From positions 62,001 to 126,000 of the forward strand of contig NZ_MSDV01000005.1 in assembly GCF_001931485.1 (NCBI RefSeq): a stretch of 64,000 nt of DNA, given 5' to 3'. The notes beneath the pieces are model-generated. The model had not been told where the DNA came from. It was given only the letters and a program-made list of their open reading frames with translations, and did no database searches. Numbering within the stretch: the first letter of the stretch is position 1; each line of letters opens with the position of its first letter. Source of the stretch: Burkholderia sp. SRS-W-2-2016 (GTDB taxonomy: Bacteria > Pseudomonadota > Gammaproteobacteria > Burkholderiales > Burkholderiaceae). The position numbers and the translations under genes were made by a program. Below are positions 26,838 to 35,943 of the stretch, in pieces.

Positions 26838-28583
26838 GTGTCATTCACGCTGCATGGAATTCCCGTGTCACGCGGTATCGCCATCGGGCGGGCCTATCTG
26901 ATCGCCCCGGCAGCACTCGACGTAGACCACTATCTGATCGAACCTGCCCAGATCGAAGGGGAGGTCGCGCGGTTTCGCGCGGCCCAGCAACGCGTGCATG
27001 AAGAGCTGAACGCGTTGCGCGCCGATCTCGCGGCCGACGCGCCCAGCGAAATGGGCGCGTTCATCGACGTCCATACGATGATCCTGAACGACGCGATGCT
27101 CGTGCAGGAAACCATCGACCTGATCCGCACCCGCCGCTACAACGTCGAATGGGCGCTCACCGAGCAGCTCGAACGGCTGTCGCGCCACTTCGACGATATC
27201 GAAGACGAATATCTGCGCGAGCGTAAAGCCGACATCGAGCAGGTCGTGGAACGGGTGCTGAAGGCGCTCGCGGGCGCGTCGAATCTGGTCGACAACGTGC
27301 ATGGCGCGTGCGACGAAATGATCGTCGTCGCGCACGACATCGCGCCGGCCGACATGATGCAGTTCAAGACGCAGACCTTCCAGGGCTTCGTCACCGATCT
27401 CGGCGGCCGCACCTCGCATACCGCGATCGTCGCGCGCAGTCTCGGCATTCCGGCCGCGGTCGGCGTGCAGCATGCGAGCGCGTTGATTCGCCAGGACGAT
27501 CTGATCATCGTCGACGGCGACCACGGCATCGTGATCGTCGATCCGGCGCCGATCGTGCTCGAAGAGTACTCGTACCGGCAAAGCGAGAAGGAGCTCGAGC
27601 AGCGCAAGCTGCAGCGCCTGAAGTTCTCACCGACGCAAACGCTGTGCGGCACGCGCATCGAGCTGTGCGCGAACATCGAGCTGCCGGAAGACGCGCGCGC
27701 GGCGATCGAATCCGGCGCGACCGGCGTCGGCCTGTTCCGTACCGAGTTCCTGTTCATGAATCACAAGGACCGGATGCCGGAGGAGGAGGAGCAGTTCGAA
27801 GCGTATCGCCGCGCGGTCGAGCTGATGAACGGCTTGCCGGTGACGATCCGCACGATCGACGTCGGCGCCGACAAACCGCTCGATTCGATGGGCGGCGGCG
27901 ACGGCTACGAGACCGCCGCGAACCCCGCGCTGGGGCTGCGGGCGATTCGCTGGAGCCTGTCGGAGCCGCAGATGTTCCTCACGCAGTTGCGCGCCATTTT
28001 GCGTGCGTCGGCGTTCGGCAAGGTGAAGATCCTGATTCCGATGCTCGCGCACGCGCAGGAAATCGACCAGACGCTCGATCTGATCCGCGAGGCGAAGCGT
28101 CAACTCGACGACGCGGGCATCGCCTACGATCCGAACGTGCAGATCGGCGCGATGATCGAGATTCCGGCCGCGGCGATCGCGTTGCCGCTGTTTCTGAAGC
28201 GGCTCGATTTCCTGTCGATCGGCACCAACGATCTGATCCAGTACACGCTCGCGATCGATCGCGCGGACAACGCGGTCGCGCATCTGTACGATCCGCTGCA
28301 TCCGGCGGTGCTGCATCTGATCGCGTTCACGCTGCGCGAGGCGAAGCGCGCGGGCGTGCCGGTGTCGGTGTGCGGGGAGATGGCCGGCGATCCGGCGATG
28401 ACGCGTCTGCTGCTCGGCATGGGCCTCACCGAATTTTCGATGCATCCGAGCCAGTTGCTCGAGGTCAAGCAGGAAGTGCTGCGCTCGCATCTGCGCACGC
28501 TCGAGAAGCCGGTCGCCGACGTGCTCGCGTCGTTCGAGCCGGAAGAAGTGCAGGCGGCGCTGAAGCGGGTCGCGCTGGTTTGA
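26838..28583 (+). CDS. ptsI: phosphoenolpyruvate-protein phosphotransferase (Enzyme I)
   Basis: The protein has 581 residues. The start is the GTG at 26838, five bases after an AGGAGG at 26827-26832; the earlier GTG at 26832 overlaps that ribosome site. The N-terminal domain has the phospho-His194 in LGGRTSHTAIVAR, and the C-terminal PEP-binding barrel has GLFRTEFLFM, the arginine motif TIRTIDVGADKP and CGEMAGDPAMTRLLLGMG. It transfers phosphate from PEP to HPr. A second EI unit occurs in the GlcNAc locus 28 kb later. Confidence 0.95.
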   Translation: MSFTLHGIPVSRGIAIGRAYLIAPAALDVDHYLIEPAQIEGEVARFRAAQQRVHEELNALRADLAADAPSEMGAFIDVHTMILNDAMLVQETIDLIRTRRYNVEWALTEQLERLSRHFDDIEDEYLRERKADIEQVVERVLKALAGASNLVDNVHGACDEMIVVAHDIAPADMMQFKTQTFQGFVTDLGGRTSHTAIVARSLGIPAAVGVQHASALIRQDDLIIVDGDHGIVIVDPAPIVLEEYSYRQSEKELEQRKLQRLKFSPTQTLCGTRIELCANIELPEDARAAIESGATGVGLFRTEFLFMNHKDRMPEEEEQFEAYRRAVELMNGLPVTIRTIDVGADKPLDSMGGGDGYETAANPALGLRAIRWSLSEPQMFLTQLRAILRASAFGKVKILIPMLAHAQEIDQTLDLIREAKRQLDDAGIAYDPNVQIGAMIEIPAAAIALPLFLKRLDFLSIGTNDLIQYTLAIDRADNAVAHLYDPLHPAVLHLIAFTLREAKRAGVPVSVCGEMAGDPAMTRLLLGMGLTEFSMHPSQLLEVKQEVLRSHLRTLEKPVADVLASFEPEEVQAALKRVALV

Positions 28584-28612
28584 GTGGTAGCGTCGTCAGT
28601 CACCGTTGAATG

Positions 28613-28640
28613 AAAAACGCCGCACATGTGCGGCGTTTTT
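28613..28640. terminator. bidirectional terminator between ptsI and moeB
   Basis: A perfect palindrome with 14-base arms beginning AAAAACGCCGCAC and ending in GCGGCGTTTTT lies in the convergent gap. T runs occur on both strands. It is 30 bases after ptsI. Confidence 0.88.
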
Positions 28641-28697
28641 CATTTTGACGTGTCGCTCGCTGTAGTCGCGCAGTGCGAGTAAGCGCGGCGCGCTCCA

Positions 28698-29456
28698 TCA
28701 AGCCGGATGCGCGTGGCCGCACACCGGACAATCCGGCTGACGGCCGATACGCATCGTGTTCCACTCCATCCGCAGCGAGTCGAGCATGGTCAGACGGCCC
28801 ACCAGCGGCGTACCGATCGCACCGATCACCTTCAGCGCTTCGGCGGCCTGCATCGACCCGATGATGCCGACCGTCGGCGCGAACACGCCCATCGTCGAGC
28901 ACGCGACTTCCTCGAACGGCTGGTCCTCGGGAAACACGCACGCGTAGCACGGCGACGCTTCGTTGCGGAAATCGAAGGTGCTGATCTGGCCGTCGAAGCG
29001 CAGCGCCGCGCCCGACACGAGCGGCACGCGATGTTTGACGCACGCGCGGTTGATCGCGTGACGGGTCGCGAAGTTGTCGGTGCAATCGAGCACGACGCTC
29101 GCGTGCGGGACCTCGCGATCGAGCCACGCGTCGTCGACACGTTCGGCCACCGCATTGACGACGACCTCGGGATTGATCTGCGCGAGCATGTCGCGCCCGG
29201 ACTCCACTTTCTTGCGGCCGACCGATGCGCTCACGTGCAGGATCTGTCGCTGCAGATTGGTCAGGTCGACCGTATCGGCATCGACCAGCGTCAAACGGCC
29301 GACGCCCGCGGCCGCCAGATACATCGCGGCCGGCGAGCCGAGGCCGCCGGCGCCGACGATGATCGCGTGCGCATCGATAAAACGCTGCTGCGCCTCGATG
29401 CCGATTTCGTCGACGAGAATATGGCGGGAGTAACGGAGGAGTTGATCGTCATTCAT
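28698..29456 (-). CDS. moeB: ThiF/MoeB/HesA family adenylyltransferase
   Basis: The protein has 252 residues. The E1-like nucleotide loop is GAGGLGSPAAMYLAAAG, and DADTVDLTNLQRQILH contacts ATP. Zinc-binding cysteine pairs appear as CYAC and CPVC (near the C-terminus). The family activates the C-terminus of MoaD, ThiS or related sulfur carriers. Both MoeB and ThiF are possible by sequence; the preferred call is MoeB since no thiamine genes are nearby. It is convergent with ptsI. Confidence 0.88.
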   Translation of the reverse strand: MNDDQLLRYSRHILVDEIGIEAQQRFIDAHAIIVGAGGLGSPAAMYLAAAGVGRLTLVDADTVDLTNLQRQILHVSASVGRKKVESGRDMLAQINPEVVVNAVAERVDDAWLDREVPHASVVLDCTDNFATRHAINRACVKHRVPLVSGAALRFDGQISTFDFRNEASPCYACVFPEDQPFEEVACSTMGVFAPTVGIIGSMQAAEALKVIGAIGTPLVGRLTMLDSLRMEWNTMRIGRQPDCPVCGHAHPA

Positions 29457-29605
29457 GGCGGAGGCGCGCGAGTGTGTCGCGCATCGGGAGACGGACCGGG
29501 ACGGTCCGCGGCGCGCGTGTTGTCGCTGTTATTTTAGTCGCGCGGGGAGGGTGGGTTGGTGCGGGCGCTGCTACGAGGAACTACGAAGGAGACGCAAGGT
29601 TACCG

Positions 29606-29640
29606 CGTGTCTTCGCAACCTGAAGCGCTGCGAAGACACG
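29606..29640. other. perfect hairpin after ctpA
   Basis: CGTGTCTTCGCA and TGCGAAGACACG are exact 12-base arms around an 11-base loop, 13 bases after the ctpA stop (minus strand). No T run follows on either strand, so it is more likely a message-end stabiliser or Rho-related structure than an intrinsic terminator. Confidence 0.55.
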
Positions 29641-29653
29641 TACGGATGACTGC

Positions 29654-31231
29654 TTACTTGCCAGCCGGAGCGGGCGCCGAAGCCGGCGCCGGTCCCGATG
29701 CGCCCGGCACCGGTTGGGTCGGCTTCACCGCGACCGGCGCGGAAGCCGACGTAGCCGGCTTGTTCTGCGCGAGGCGGCGTTCCATGATCGACTTCGATTG
29801 CTGAACCGCCTTGCCCTCGAGCTTGTTGAGCGCCTGTTGCAGCATGAAGTCGTCGGCCGAACCGAATTCCACCGGCTTGCGCTCACGATCCTTCTGGCGC
29901 TGTTCCGGGGTCTTCTTGTCGTTCTGCTCTTCGAGCTGGCGCAGCTGCTCCATGCGCTCCTGCTCGCGTTGCTCCGCTTCCTTCTTCTCGTTCGGATCCT
30001 GGGTGTTCGCGAGGTGATTCGAGTAGTCGACTTCGCGGGTCACCAGTGCGTCGTCCGGATCGCCGTCCGCGTATTGATCGACCGGCAGATCCGGGCGGAT
30101 GCCCTTGTTCTGGATCGAGCGGCCGCTCGGCGTGTAGTAGTACGCGGTGGTCAGACGCAGCGCGGTGTCGGCGGTCATCGGCCGGACGGTCTGCACCGAG
30201 CCCTTGCCGAACGTGGTCTTGCCGAGGATCAGCGCGCGATGCTGGTCCTGCAGCGCGCCCGCGACGATTTCCGACGCCGACGCCGAGTAGGCGTTGGTCA
30301 GCACGATCATCGGCACGGTCTTGAAGATCGCCGGGACGTCCTTCAGCGGATCGCTGTCGAAGGATTGCAGGCGATAGTTGTCGTAGGTGTCGCGATAGAT
30401 CTGCTTCGAATCCGGGATCTGGCCGTTGGTCGACACCACCACCGAATTGGGCGGCAGGAACGCGCCGGCGACGCCGACCGCGCTTTGCAGCAGACCGCCG
30501 CCGTTGTTGCGCAGATCGAGGATCACGCCCTTCAGGTTCGGCTCCTGGCGCGCGAGGTCCTGCAGCTTGGCCGCGAGATCAGGCGTGGTGCGTTCCTGGA
30601 AGCTGGTGATGCGCACGTACGCGAAGCCCGGCGCAACGATCTTGCCCTTGACCGATTGCACCTTGATGACGGCGCGCGTCACGGTGAGCGGGAACGTGCG
30701 GTCGTCGGTCTTGCGGAAGATGGTCAGCGTGACCTTGGTGCCCGGCTCGCCGCGCATCTGCTTGACCGCCTGGTCGAGCGTCATGCCGCGCACCGGCTTG
30801 TCGTTGATACGCGTGATCAGGTCGCCCGGACGGATGCCGGCGCGGAACGCGGGCGTGTCCTCGATCGGCGAAATCACCTTGATCAGGCCGTCTTCCGACG
30901 AAATTTCGATGCCGAGGCCCGCGAAGCGGCCCTTGGTCTGTTCCTGCAGCTCTTCGTAATCGGTCTTGTCGAGATACGACGAGTGCGGGTCGAGGCTCGA
31001 CACCATGCCCTTGATCGCGGACGTGAGGAGCTTTTTGTCGTCGACCGGTTCGACGTATTCGTGCTTGATCTGCCCGAACACTTCGGCGAAGAGCCTGAGC
31101 TGGTCTAGCGGCAGGGGGGCAACCACGGCACTCGCGGGTTGCTCAGCCGAGGCGGAGAATTGCAGGGTGGCAAAGACACCGGTAGCAAGGCCCGCGGCAA
31201 TCAGGCCGATATTTTTCAGGTTCTTTCGCAT
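29654..31231 (-). CDS. ctpA: carboxyl-terminal processing protease, S41 family
   Basis: The protein has 525 residues, starting MRKNLKNIGLIAAGLATGVFATLQFSASAE, a signal or anchor segment. A PDZ domain (about 110-190, KGRFAGLGIEISSEDG... TLDQAVKQMRGEPGTKVT) precedes the protease core with NNGGGLLQSAVG, the catalytic Ser in NAYSASASEIVAG and Lys in TTFGKGSVQTVRPM. The last 120 residues are Glu/Gln/Arg-rich and coiled, then end in an Ala/Pro tail. It trims periplasmic or membrane proteins, including peptidoglycan hydrolases in some species. It neighbours gpmA in the same direction, an order also seen in relatives. Confidence 0.95.
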   Translation of the reverse strand: MRKNLKNIGLIAAGLATGVFATLQFSASAEQPASAVVAPLPLDQLRLFAEVFGQIKHEYVEPVDDKKLLTSAIKGMVSSLDPHSSYLDKTDYEELQEQTKGRFAGLGIEISSEDGLIKVISPIEDTPAFRAGIRPGDLITRINDKPVRGMTLDQAVKQMRGEPGTKVTLTIFRKTDDRTFPLTVTRAVIKVQSVKGKIVAPGFAYVRITSFQERTTPDLAAKLQDLARQEPNLKGVILDLRNNGGGLLQSAVGVAGAFLPPNSVVVSTNGQIPDSKQIYRDTYDNYRLQSFDSDPLKDVPAIFKTVPMIVLTNAYSASASEIVAGALQDQHRALILGKTTFGKGSVQTVRPMTADTALRLTTAYYYTPSGRSIQNKGIRPDLPVDQYADGDPDDALVTREVDYSNHLANTQDPNEKKEAEQREQERMEQLRQLEEQNDKKTPEQRQKDRERKPVEFGSADDFMLQQALNKLEGKAVQQSKSIMERRLAQNKPATSASAPVAVKPTQPVPGASGPAPASAPAPAGK

Positions 31232-31563
31232 AGAGTCTGTTGCGGTCGGGAGCGCGTGGCAGCGTCGATAAAGATTGGACGGACAAGTATAACTGCACAC
31301 CTGCCCGGTCAGGGCGCGGTGCAGACAATCGTGCTTCGACAGTACGGGAAGGTCCTGGTTCGCGGGATCCGCTCGTTACCTCGCGAAGCCGTGCGATGAG
31401 GCATCGGAGGGGAGGATGGCGGTTGAGGCGCGTCCGCCGGCTAAGGTCGGCGATCGCAGGGTTTTGCGTGACCGGTAACTTTGCCCGCTCCGCGACGCGC
31501 TAACTGGCCGCCACTTCGACCGTCACGCGCAATACAGTATTTCTCAGTAGCCCTGCTGACAGC

Positions 31564-31600
31564 ATATGGCCCCGCGCGGTTTTGCCGCGCGGGGCCATAT
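31564..31600. other. perfect hairpin after gpmA
   Basis: ATATGGCCCCGCGCGG and its exact complement form a 16-base stem around a TTTTG loop, 14 bases after the gpmA stop on the minus strand. No T run follows. The 383-base gap 31232-31614 between gpmA and the ctpA start holds no credible gene; the remainder is GC-rich and featureless apart from the likely ctpA promoter. Confidence 0.55.
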
Positions 31601-31614
31601 GTTGGGATGGGTGC

Positions 31615-32361
31615 TTAGCCCGCCTTACCCTGGCTTGCGACCGCGGCTTGCGCCTTCGCGATCGCGTCCTGGTCGCCGAGGTAGTAGTGCTTGATCGGCT
31701 TCAGGTCGGCGTCGAGTTCATACACGAGCGGCACGCCGTTCGGAATGTTGAGGCCGACGATGTCGTTATCCGAGATGTTGTCGAGATACTTGACCAGCGC
31801 GCGGATCGAGTTGCCGTGCGCGGCGATCAGGATGCTGCGGCCCGACTTGATGGCCGGCGCGATCGACTCGTTCCACAGCGGCAGCACGCGCGCGACCGTA
31901 TCTTTCAGGCATTCGGTGAGCGGCAGCTGCTCGCGCGGCACCTTCGCGTAGCGCGGGTCGCTGTACGGCGCGCGCTCGTCGGTCGTCTCGAGCGCGGGCG
32001 GCGGCGTGCCGTAGCTGCGGCGCCAGACCAGCACCTGCTCGTCGCCGAACTTCGCGGCGGTTTCGGCCTTGTTCAGACCCGACAGCGCGCCGTAGTGGCG
32101 CTCGTTCAGGCGCCACGAATGCACGACCGGCAGGTACATCAGGTCCATCTTGTCCTGCACGTGCCACAGCGTGCGGATCGCGCGCTTCAGCACCGACGTG
32201 TAAGCGATGTCGAACGTGTAGCCCGATTCCTTGAGCAGCACGCCTGCCTGCTGCGCCTCGCGGTTGCCCTGCTCGGTGAGGTCGACGTCGACCCAGCCGG
32301 TAAAGCGGTTTTCCTTGTTCCACGTCGATTCGCCGTGGCGGATGAGAACGAGTTTGTACAT
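31615..32361 (-). CDS. gpmA: 2,3-bisphosphoglycerate-dependent phosphoglycerate mutase
   Basis: The protein has 248 residues starting [23 protein letters not shown], with phospho-His10-type histidine in RHGES. It has the second histidine in [16 protein letters not shown] and the KEGYF-like C-terminal tail. It interconverts 3- and 2-phosphoglycerate in glycolysis and gluconeogenesis. It is divergent from the rhodanese-like gene, sharing a promoter gap of 136 bases. The longer frame to 32436 has no conserved residues. Confidence 0.96.
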   Translation of the reverse strand: MYKLVLIRHGESTWNKENRFTGWVDVDLTEQGNREAQQAGVLLKESGYTFDIAYTSVLKRAIRTLWHVQDKMDLMYLPVVHSWRLNERHYGALSGLNKAETAAKFGDEQVLVWRRSYGTPPPALETTDERAPYSDPRYAKVPREQLPLTECLKDTVARVLPLWNESIAPAIKSGRSILIAAHGNSIRALVKYLDNISDNDIVGLNIPNGVPLVYELDADLKPIKHYYLGDQDAIAKAQAAVASQGKAG

Positions 32362-32497
32362 GAGAATTGCCGGTCGGTAGTGAGGAAGCGGTGTGCGCTG
32401 CATGGCGTGCCCGGAGGCGCGTCGCCATCGCGTCAAACGGTTATTTTATAATGCGCGGATTCCTCTTTCCGATTTCTCTCTTACCGGCGACCTCTCC

Positions 32498-32923
32498 GTG
32501 AAGTTTTTCACCGATTACACCAACCTTGTACTGATCGCAATCGTCCTCATTTCTGGTGGGTTGCTGCTGTGGCCGACCATCAGCCGGCGCGGCCGCGGCG
32601 GCCTGTCGGCCGGGGAAGCGACCCAACTGATCAACCGGCGCAACGCGGTAGTCGTCGACGTACGGCCTGCCGCCGCTTACGCCACCGGGCATCTGCCGTC
32701 GGCACGGCATCTGGATTTCGCGGAATTGCAGGCGAAGGTCGCGCAACTCGCGAAGAACAAGAGCAACCCGGTGCTGCTGGTGTGCCAGACCGGCCAGCAG
32801 TCGAACAAGGCAGCGCGTATCGTGCAGGAAGCGGGATACACGGAAGTCCATGTTCTCGAGGGCGGCGTCGACGCCTGGCAGAAAGCCGGTATGCCGGTTG
32901 TGAAACAAGGAGCAGCCAAGTGA
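32498..32923 (+). CDS. yibN: rhodanese-domain membrane protein (YibN-like)
   Basis: The 141-residue protein starts at GTG 32498 (VKFFTDYTNLVLIAIVLISGG), giving one N-terminal membrane helix. A rhodanese domain follows with the active-site Cys in VLLVCQTGQQSNKAA and EGGVDAWQKAGMP near the end. Sulfur transfer in the cytoplasm or membrane surface is likely; the acceptor is not known. Its stop overlaps the next start as GTGA. The order yibN-grxC-secB-gpsA is conserved across many proteobacteria. Confidence 0.9.
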   Translation: MKFFTDYTNLVLIAIVLISGGLLLWPTISRRGRGGLSAGEATQLINRRNAVVVDVRPAAAYATGHLPSARHLDFAELQAKVAQLAKNKSNPVLLVCQTGQQSNKAARIVQEAGYTEVHVLEGGVDAWQKAGMPVVKQGAAK

Positions 32924-33180
32924 ATAAAGTGGTCATGTACAGCACCCAGGTGTGCCCGTATTGCCAGATGGCCGAACGTCTTTTAAAGTCGCGCGGCGTC
33001 GAGCACGTTGAAAAAGTACTGATCGACAAGGACCCGGCCCGTCGTGAGGAGATGATGACCCGGACCGGTCGTCGCACGGTGCCGCAGGTGTTCATCGGCG
33101 AGACGCACGTCGGCGGTTATGACGATCTGTCCGCGCTCGATCGCGCGGGCGGTCTGATGCCGCTGCTCGAAGCAGCCTGA
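32920..33180 (+). CDS. grxC: glutaredoxin 3
   Basis: The protein has 86 residues and starts GTG at 32920, overlapping the yibN stop by four bases, with AAGGAG upstream. The redox motif is CPYC in STQVCPYCQMAERLL, and the glutathione loop is RRTVPQVFIGETHVGGYDDL. It reduces protein and low-molecular disulfides using glutathione, made by the gshA-gshB pair elsewhere in this window. It is translationally coupled with yibN. Confidence 0.95.
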   Translation: MNKVVMYSTQVCPYCQMAERLLKSRGVEHVEKVLIDKDPARREEMMTRTGRRTVPQVFIGETHVGGYDDLSALDRAGGLMPLLEAA

Positions 33181-33328
33181 GTTCGACTGCCGCGCGGCGC
33201 GCGCGGGCGGACAACTCGACCGGCCGGCGCGTGCGTGCCTCTCGTGAGGCGCGCGAGCCGGCGCAACAATTCGGCGGCCCATGCGTGCATCGGCCGCCGC
33301 CACGCACACCTATCAGGGAATCACCATC

Positions 33329-33805
33329 ATGTCCGACGAGAATAACCAGCCGTTCTTCAACATCCAGCGCATCTATCTGAAGGACATGTCGCTCGAGCAG
33401 CCGAATTCGCCGGCCATCTTCCTCGAGCAGGAAATGCCGTCGGTCGAAGTCGAAGTCGACGTGAAGGCCGAGCGCCTCGCCGAAACCGTGTTCGAGATCC
33501 TCGTGACGGGTACGGTTACCGCCAAGGTCGCGGACAAGGTTGCGTTCCTGATCGAAGCGAAGCAGGCCGGGATTTTTGACATCCGTAACATTCCCGCCGA
33601 ACAGATCGATCCGCTCGTCGGCATCGCCTGCCCGACCATCCTGTTCCCGTATCTGCGCTCGAACATCGCCGACGCGATCACCCGCGCAGGCTTCCCGCCG
33701 ATCCACCTCGCCGAGATCAACTTCCAGGCGCTGTACGAACAGCGTCTCGCGCAACTGGGCGCAGCCCAGCAGGACGGCGCGGCGCAAAACGGCGTCACGC
33801 ATTAA
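33329..33805 (+). CDS. secB: protein-export chaperone SecB
   Basis: The protein has 158 residues from [28 protein letters not shown]; the frame upstream of 33329 is not conserved. The SecB fold includes [61 protein letters not shown]. It keeps preproteins unfolded and hands them to SecA. It follows grxC by 148 bases, a gap containing an imperfect GC-rich hairpin. gpsA follows by 21 bases. Confidence 0.97.
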   Translation: MSDENNQPFFNIQRIYLKDMSLEQPNSPAIFLEQEMPSVEVEVDVKAERLAETVFEILVTGTVTAKVADKVAFLIEAKQAGIFDIRNIPAEQIDPLVGIACPTILFPYLRSNIADAITRAGFPPIHLAEINFQALYEQRLAQLGAAQQDGAAQNGVTH

Positions 33806-33826
33806 CGCGCCGCAACGGTGCCGGCT

Positions 33827-34825
33827 ATGAAGATTGCCGTTCTTGGCGCCGGCGCATGGGGCACCGCCCTTGCCGGTCATCTGGCCTTAAGGCACGACAC
33901 GGTGCTGTGGGCGCGCGAGTCCGCGCTCATTGCCGAACTCTCCGCTGCGCACGAAAACGCCCGCTACCTGGCGGGCGTTGCGCTGCCGCCGTCGCTTCGC
34001 TATGAGGCGGCGTTCGGCGCGGCGCTCGAACATGCGCTTGCCGACGATGCGCTGTGCGTCGTCGCGACGCCGGTCGCGGGTCTGCGCGGACTGCTGCGCA
34101 CGATGCGCGACGCCGGCAAGGTGCCCGCGCACATCGTCTGGTTGTGCAAGGGCTTCGAAGCCGATTCGCAATTGCTGCCGCATCAGGCGGTCGCCGCGGA
34201 GTTGCCCGAGCACGCGAGCAACGGCGTGCTGTCCGGACCGAGCTTCGCGCGCGAAGTGGGGCAGGGGCTGCCGGTCGCGTTGACGATCGCGAGTGCGTCG
34301 GCGGCCTGCCGCGAGCGCACGGTTGCCGCATTCCATCACGACGCGATGCGCATCTATACCGGCGACGATGTCGTCGGTGTCGAAGTGGGCGGCGCGGTGA
34401 AAAATGTGCTGGCGATCGCTACAGGTATCGCCGATGGTCTCGGGCTCGGTCTGAATGCACGCGCGGCGCTGATCACGCGCGGTCTCGCCGAAATGTCGCG
34501 CCTTGGCGTGACGCTCGGCGGTCGCGCGGAAACCTTCACCGGTTTGACCGGCCTCGGCGATCTGATCCTGACCGCGACCGGCGATCTGTCGCGCAACCGG
34601 ACCGTGGGTTTGCAGCTTGCCACCGGCCGCACGCTCGACGATATCCTCGGCGCCCTCGGTCACGTGGCCGAAGGCGTGCGCTGCGCGCAAGCTGTGCTTT
34701 CGATCGCGCGTGCGCACTCGATCGAGATGCCGATTACGCAAGCGGTGTGCGCGGTGCTGTTCGACGGCGTGGCGCCGCGCGATGCGGTGAGCGCGCTGCT
34801 GCGGCGCGACTCGAAAGCCGAATAA
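33827..34825 (+). CDS. gpsA: glycerol-3-phosphate dehydrogenase (NAD(P)+)
   Basis: The protein has 332 residues from [22 protein letters not shown], the Rossmann loop [28 protein letters not shown] and the catalytic-lysine region [22 protein letters not shown] are conserved. It makes sn-glycerol 3-phosphate for phospholipids. The GTG at 33818 gives three extra residues and is less likely. It ends the yibN-grxC-secB-gpsA block. Confidence 0.96.
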   Translation: MKIAVLGAGAWGTALAGHLALRHDTVLWARESALIAELSAAHENARYLAGVALPPSLRYEAAFGAALEHALADDALCVVATPVAGLRGLLRTMRDAGKVPAHIVWLCKGFEADSQLLPHQAVAAELPEHASNGVLSGPSFAREVGQGLPVALTIASASAACRERTVAAFHHDAMRIYTGDDVVGVEVGGAVKNVLAIATGIADGLGLGLNARAALITRGLAEMSRLGVTLGGRAETFTGLTGLGDLILTATGDLSRNRTVGLQLATGRTLDDILGALGHVAEGVRCAQAVLSIARAHSIEMPITQAVCAVLFDGVAPRDAVSALLRRDSKAE

Positions 34826-34921
34826 GCCTTTCTCTTCAGCCGTTTAGCGCCGCTGCGCGTTGAACGGCTGCCTCACCTTGCTGTCCACTTCGGTATCGAT
34901 GCACGGACCAGCGAGGCTCGC

Positions 34922-35482
34922 ATGCCCACCTTCACTCTCAGTCACGGAATCTGCTCGCTCGAAGCGCGCGTGGTCGACATCACGACGCTCGCGGTCGATG
35001 CGATCGTCAACGCCGCGAATACGTCGCTACTGGGCGGAGGCGGTGTGGATGGCGCGATTCATCGCGCGGCCGGCAAGGAGTTGCTGCGCGAATGCGAAAC
35101 GCTCGGCGGCTGCGCGACCGGCGACGCGAAGCTCACTCGCGGCTACCGTCTGCCCGCCGCTCATGTAATTCACGCGGTGGGCCCGGTATGGCGCGGCGGC
35201 GCGCACGGCGAGGCCGATCTGCTCGCATCGTGCTACCAGCGTTCGCTCGAAGTCGCGCGCGATGCGCATTGCACGAGCATCGCGTTTCCGGCGATCAGTT
35301 GCGGGATCTACCATTTCCCCGCCGACGATGCGGTACGCATCGCGGTCGCCACCGTGCTCGACACGCTGCCGCGCACGCCGCGCATCAAACACGTGACGTT
35401 CGCCTGTTTCGACGCCGCAATGTTCGCGCGCTACGAGCTCGAACTCGAACGCGTTCAGCTGCCGCCTTCGAAGCCGGCCTGA
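34922..35482 (+). CDS. macro domain protein (O-acetyl-ADP-ribose deacetylase type)
   Basis: The 186-residue protein begins [51 protein letters not shown], which matches the ADP-ribose-binding macro fold ([18 protein letters not shown] loop). A second loop [13 protein letters not shown] is also present. Related MacroD proteins hydrolyse O-acetyl-ADP-ribose and ADP-ribosylated proteins; the physiological target is unknown. Its 3' end overlaps trmL by 28 bases on the opposite strand. Confidence 0.9.
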   Translation: MPTFTLSHGICSLEARVVDITTLAVDAIVNAANTSLLGGGGVDGAIHRAAGKELLRECETLGGCATGDAKLTRGYRLPAAHVIHAVGPVWRGGAHGEADLLASCYQRSLEVARDAHCTSIAFPAISCGIYHFPADDAVRIAVATVLDTLPRTPRIKHVTFACFDAAMFARYELELERVQLPPSKPA

Positions 35483-35925
35483 CGCCACGCTTCGAACACC
35501 ACGACCGCCACGGTATTCGACAGATTCAGGCTGCGGTTGCCGGGCCGCATCGGCAGGCGCACGCGCTGCTGGTTCGGAAACTGGTCGAGCACGGCGTCGG
35601 GCAGGCCGCGCGTTTCGGCGCCGAACACGAACCAGTCGCCGGGCTGGAACGCATGGTCGTGAAAGCGGCCCGAGCCGCGCGTCGTGAACGCGAACATGCG
35701 CGCCGGGTCCGGCGTTTCTTTCGCGACGAACGCGGCCCAATCGGCGTGCACGTTCATCTCCGCGTACTCGTGATAGTCGAGGCCGGCGCGGCGCATCTTG
35801 GTGTCGTCGAGCGGAAAGCCGAGCGGCTCGATCAGGTGCAGGCGCGCGCCGGTGTTCGCGCACAGGCGAATCACGTTGCCGGTGTTCGGCGGGATTTCGG
35901 GTTCTACGAGAACGACATTGAACAT
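35455..35925 (-). CDS. trmL: tRNA (cytidine(34)-2'-O)-methyltransferase
   Basis: The 156-residue protein is a SPOUT methyltransferase starting [26 protein letters not shown]. It shows the knot motif [15 protein letters not shown] and the C-terminal [30 protein letters not shown]. It methylates the wobble position of leucine tRNAs. Its 3' end overlaps that of the macro domain gene by 28 bases; the ComF gene reads in the same direction 18 bases upstream of its start. Confidence 0.95.
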   Translation of the reverse strand: MFNVVLVEPEIPPNTGNVIRLCANTGARLHLIEPLGFPLDDTKMRRAGLDYHEYAEMNVHADWAAFVAKETPDPARMFAFTTRGSGRFHDHAFQPGDWFVFGAETRGLPDAVLDQFPNQQRVRLPMRPGNRSLNLSNTVAVVVFEAWRQAGFEGGS

Positions 35926-35943
35926 ACAGGGACCACCTGGAGA

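Noticed and set aside
33223..33260. GC-rich hairpin between grxC and secB as a terminator
   Set aside because: Stem is imperfect and no T run follows; the secB block is likely continuous.
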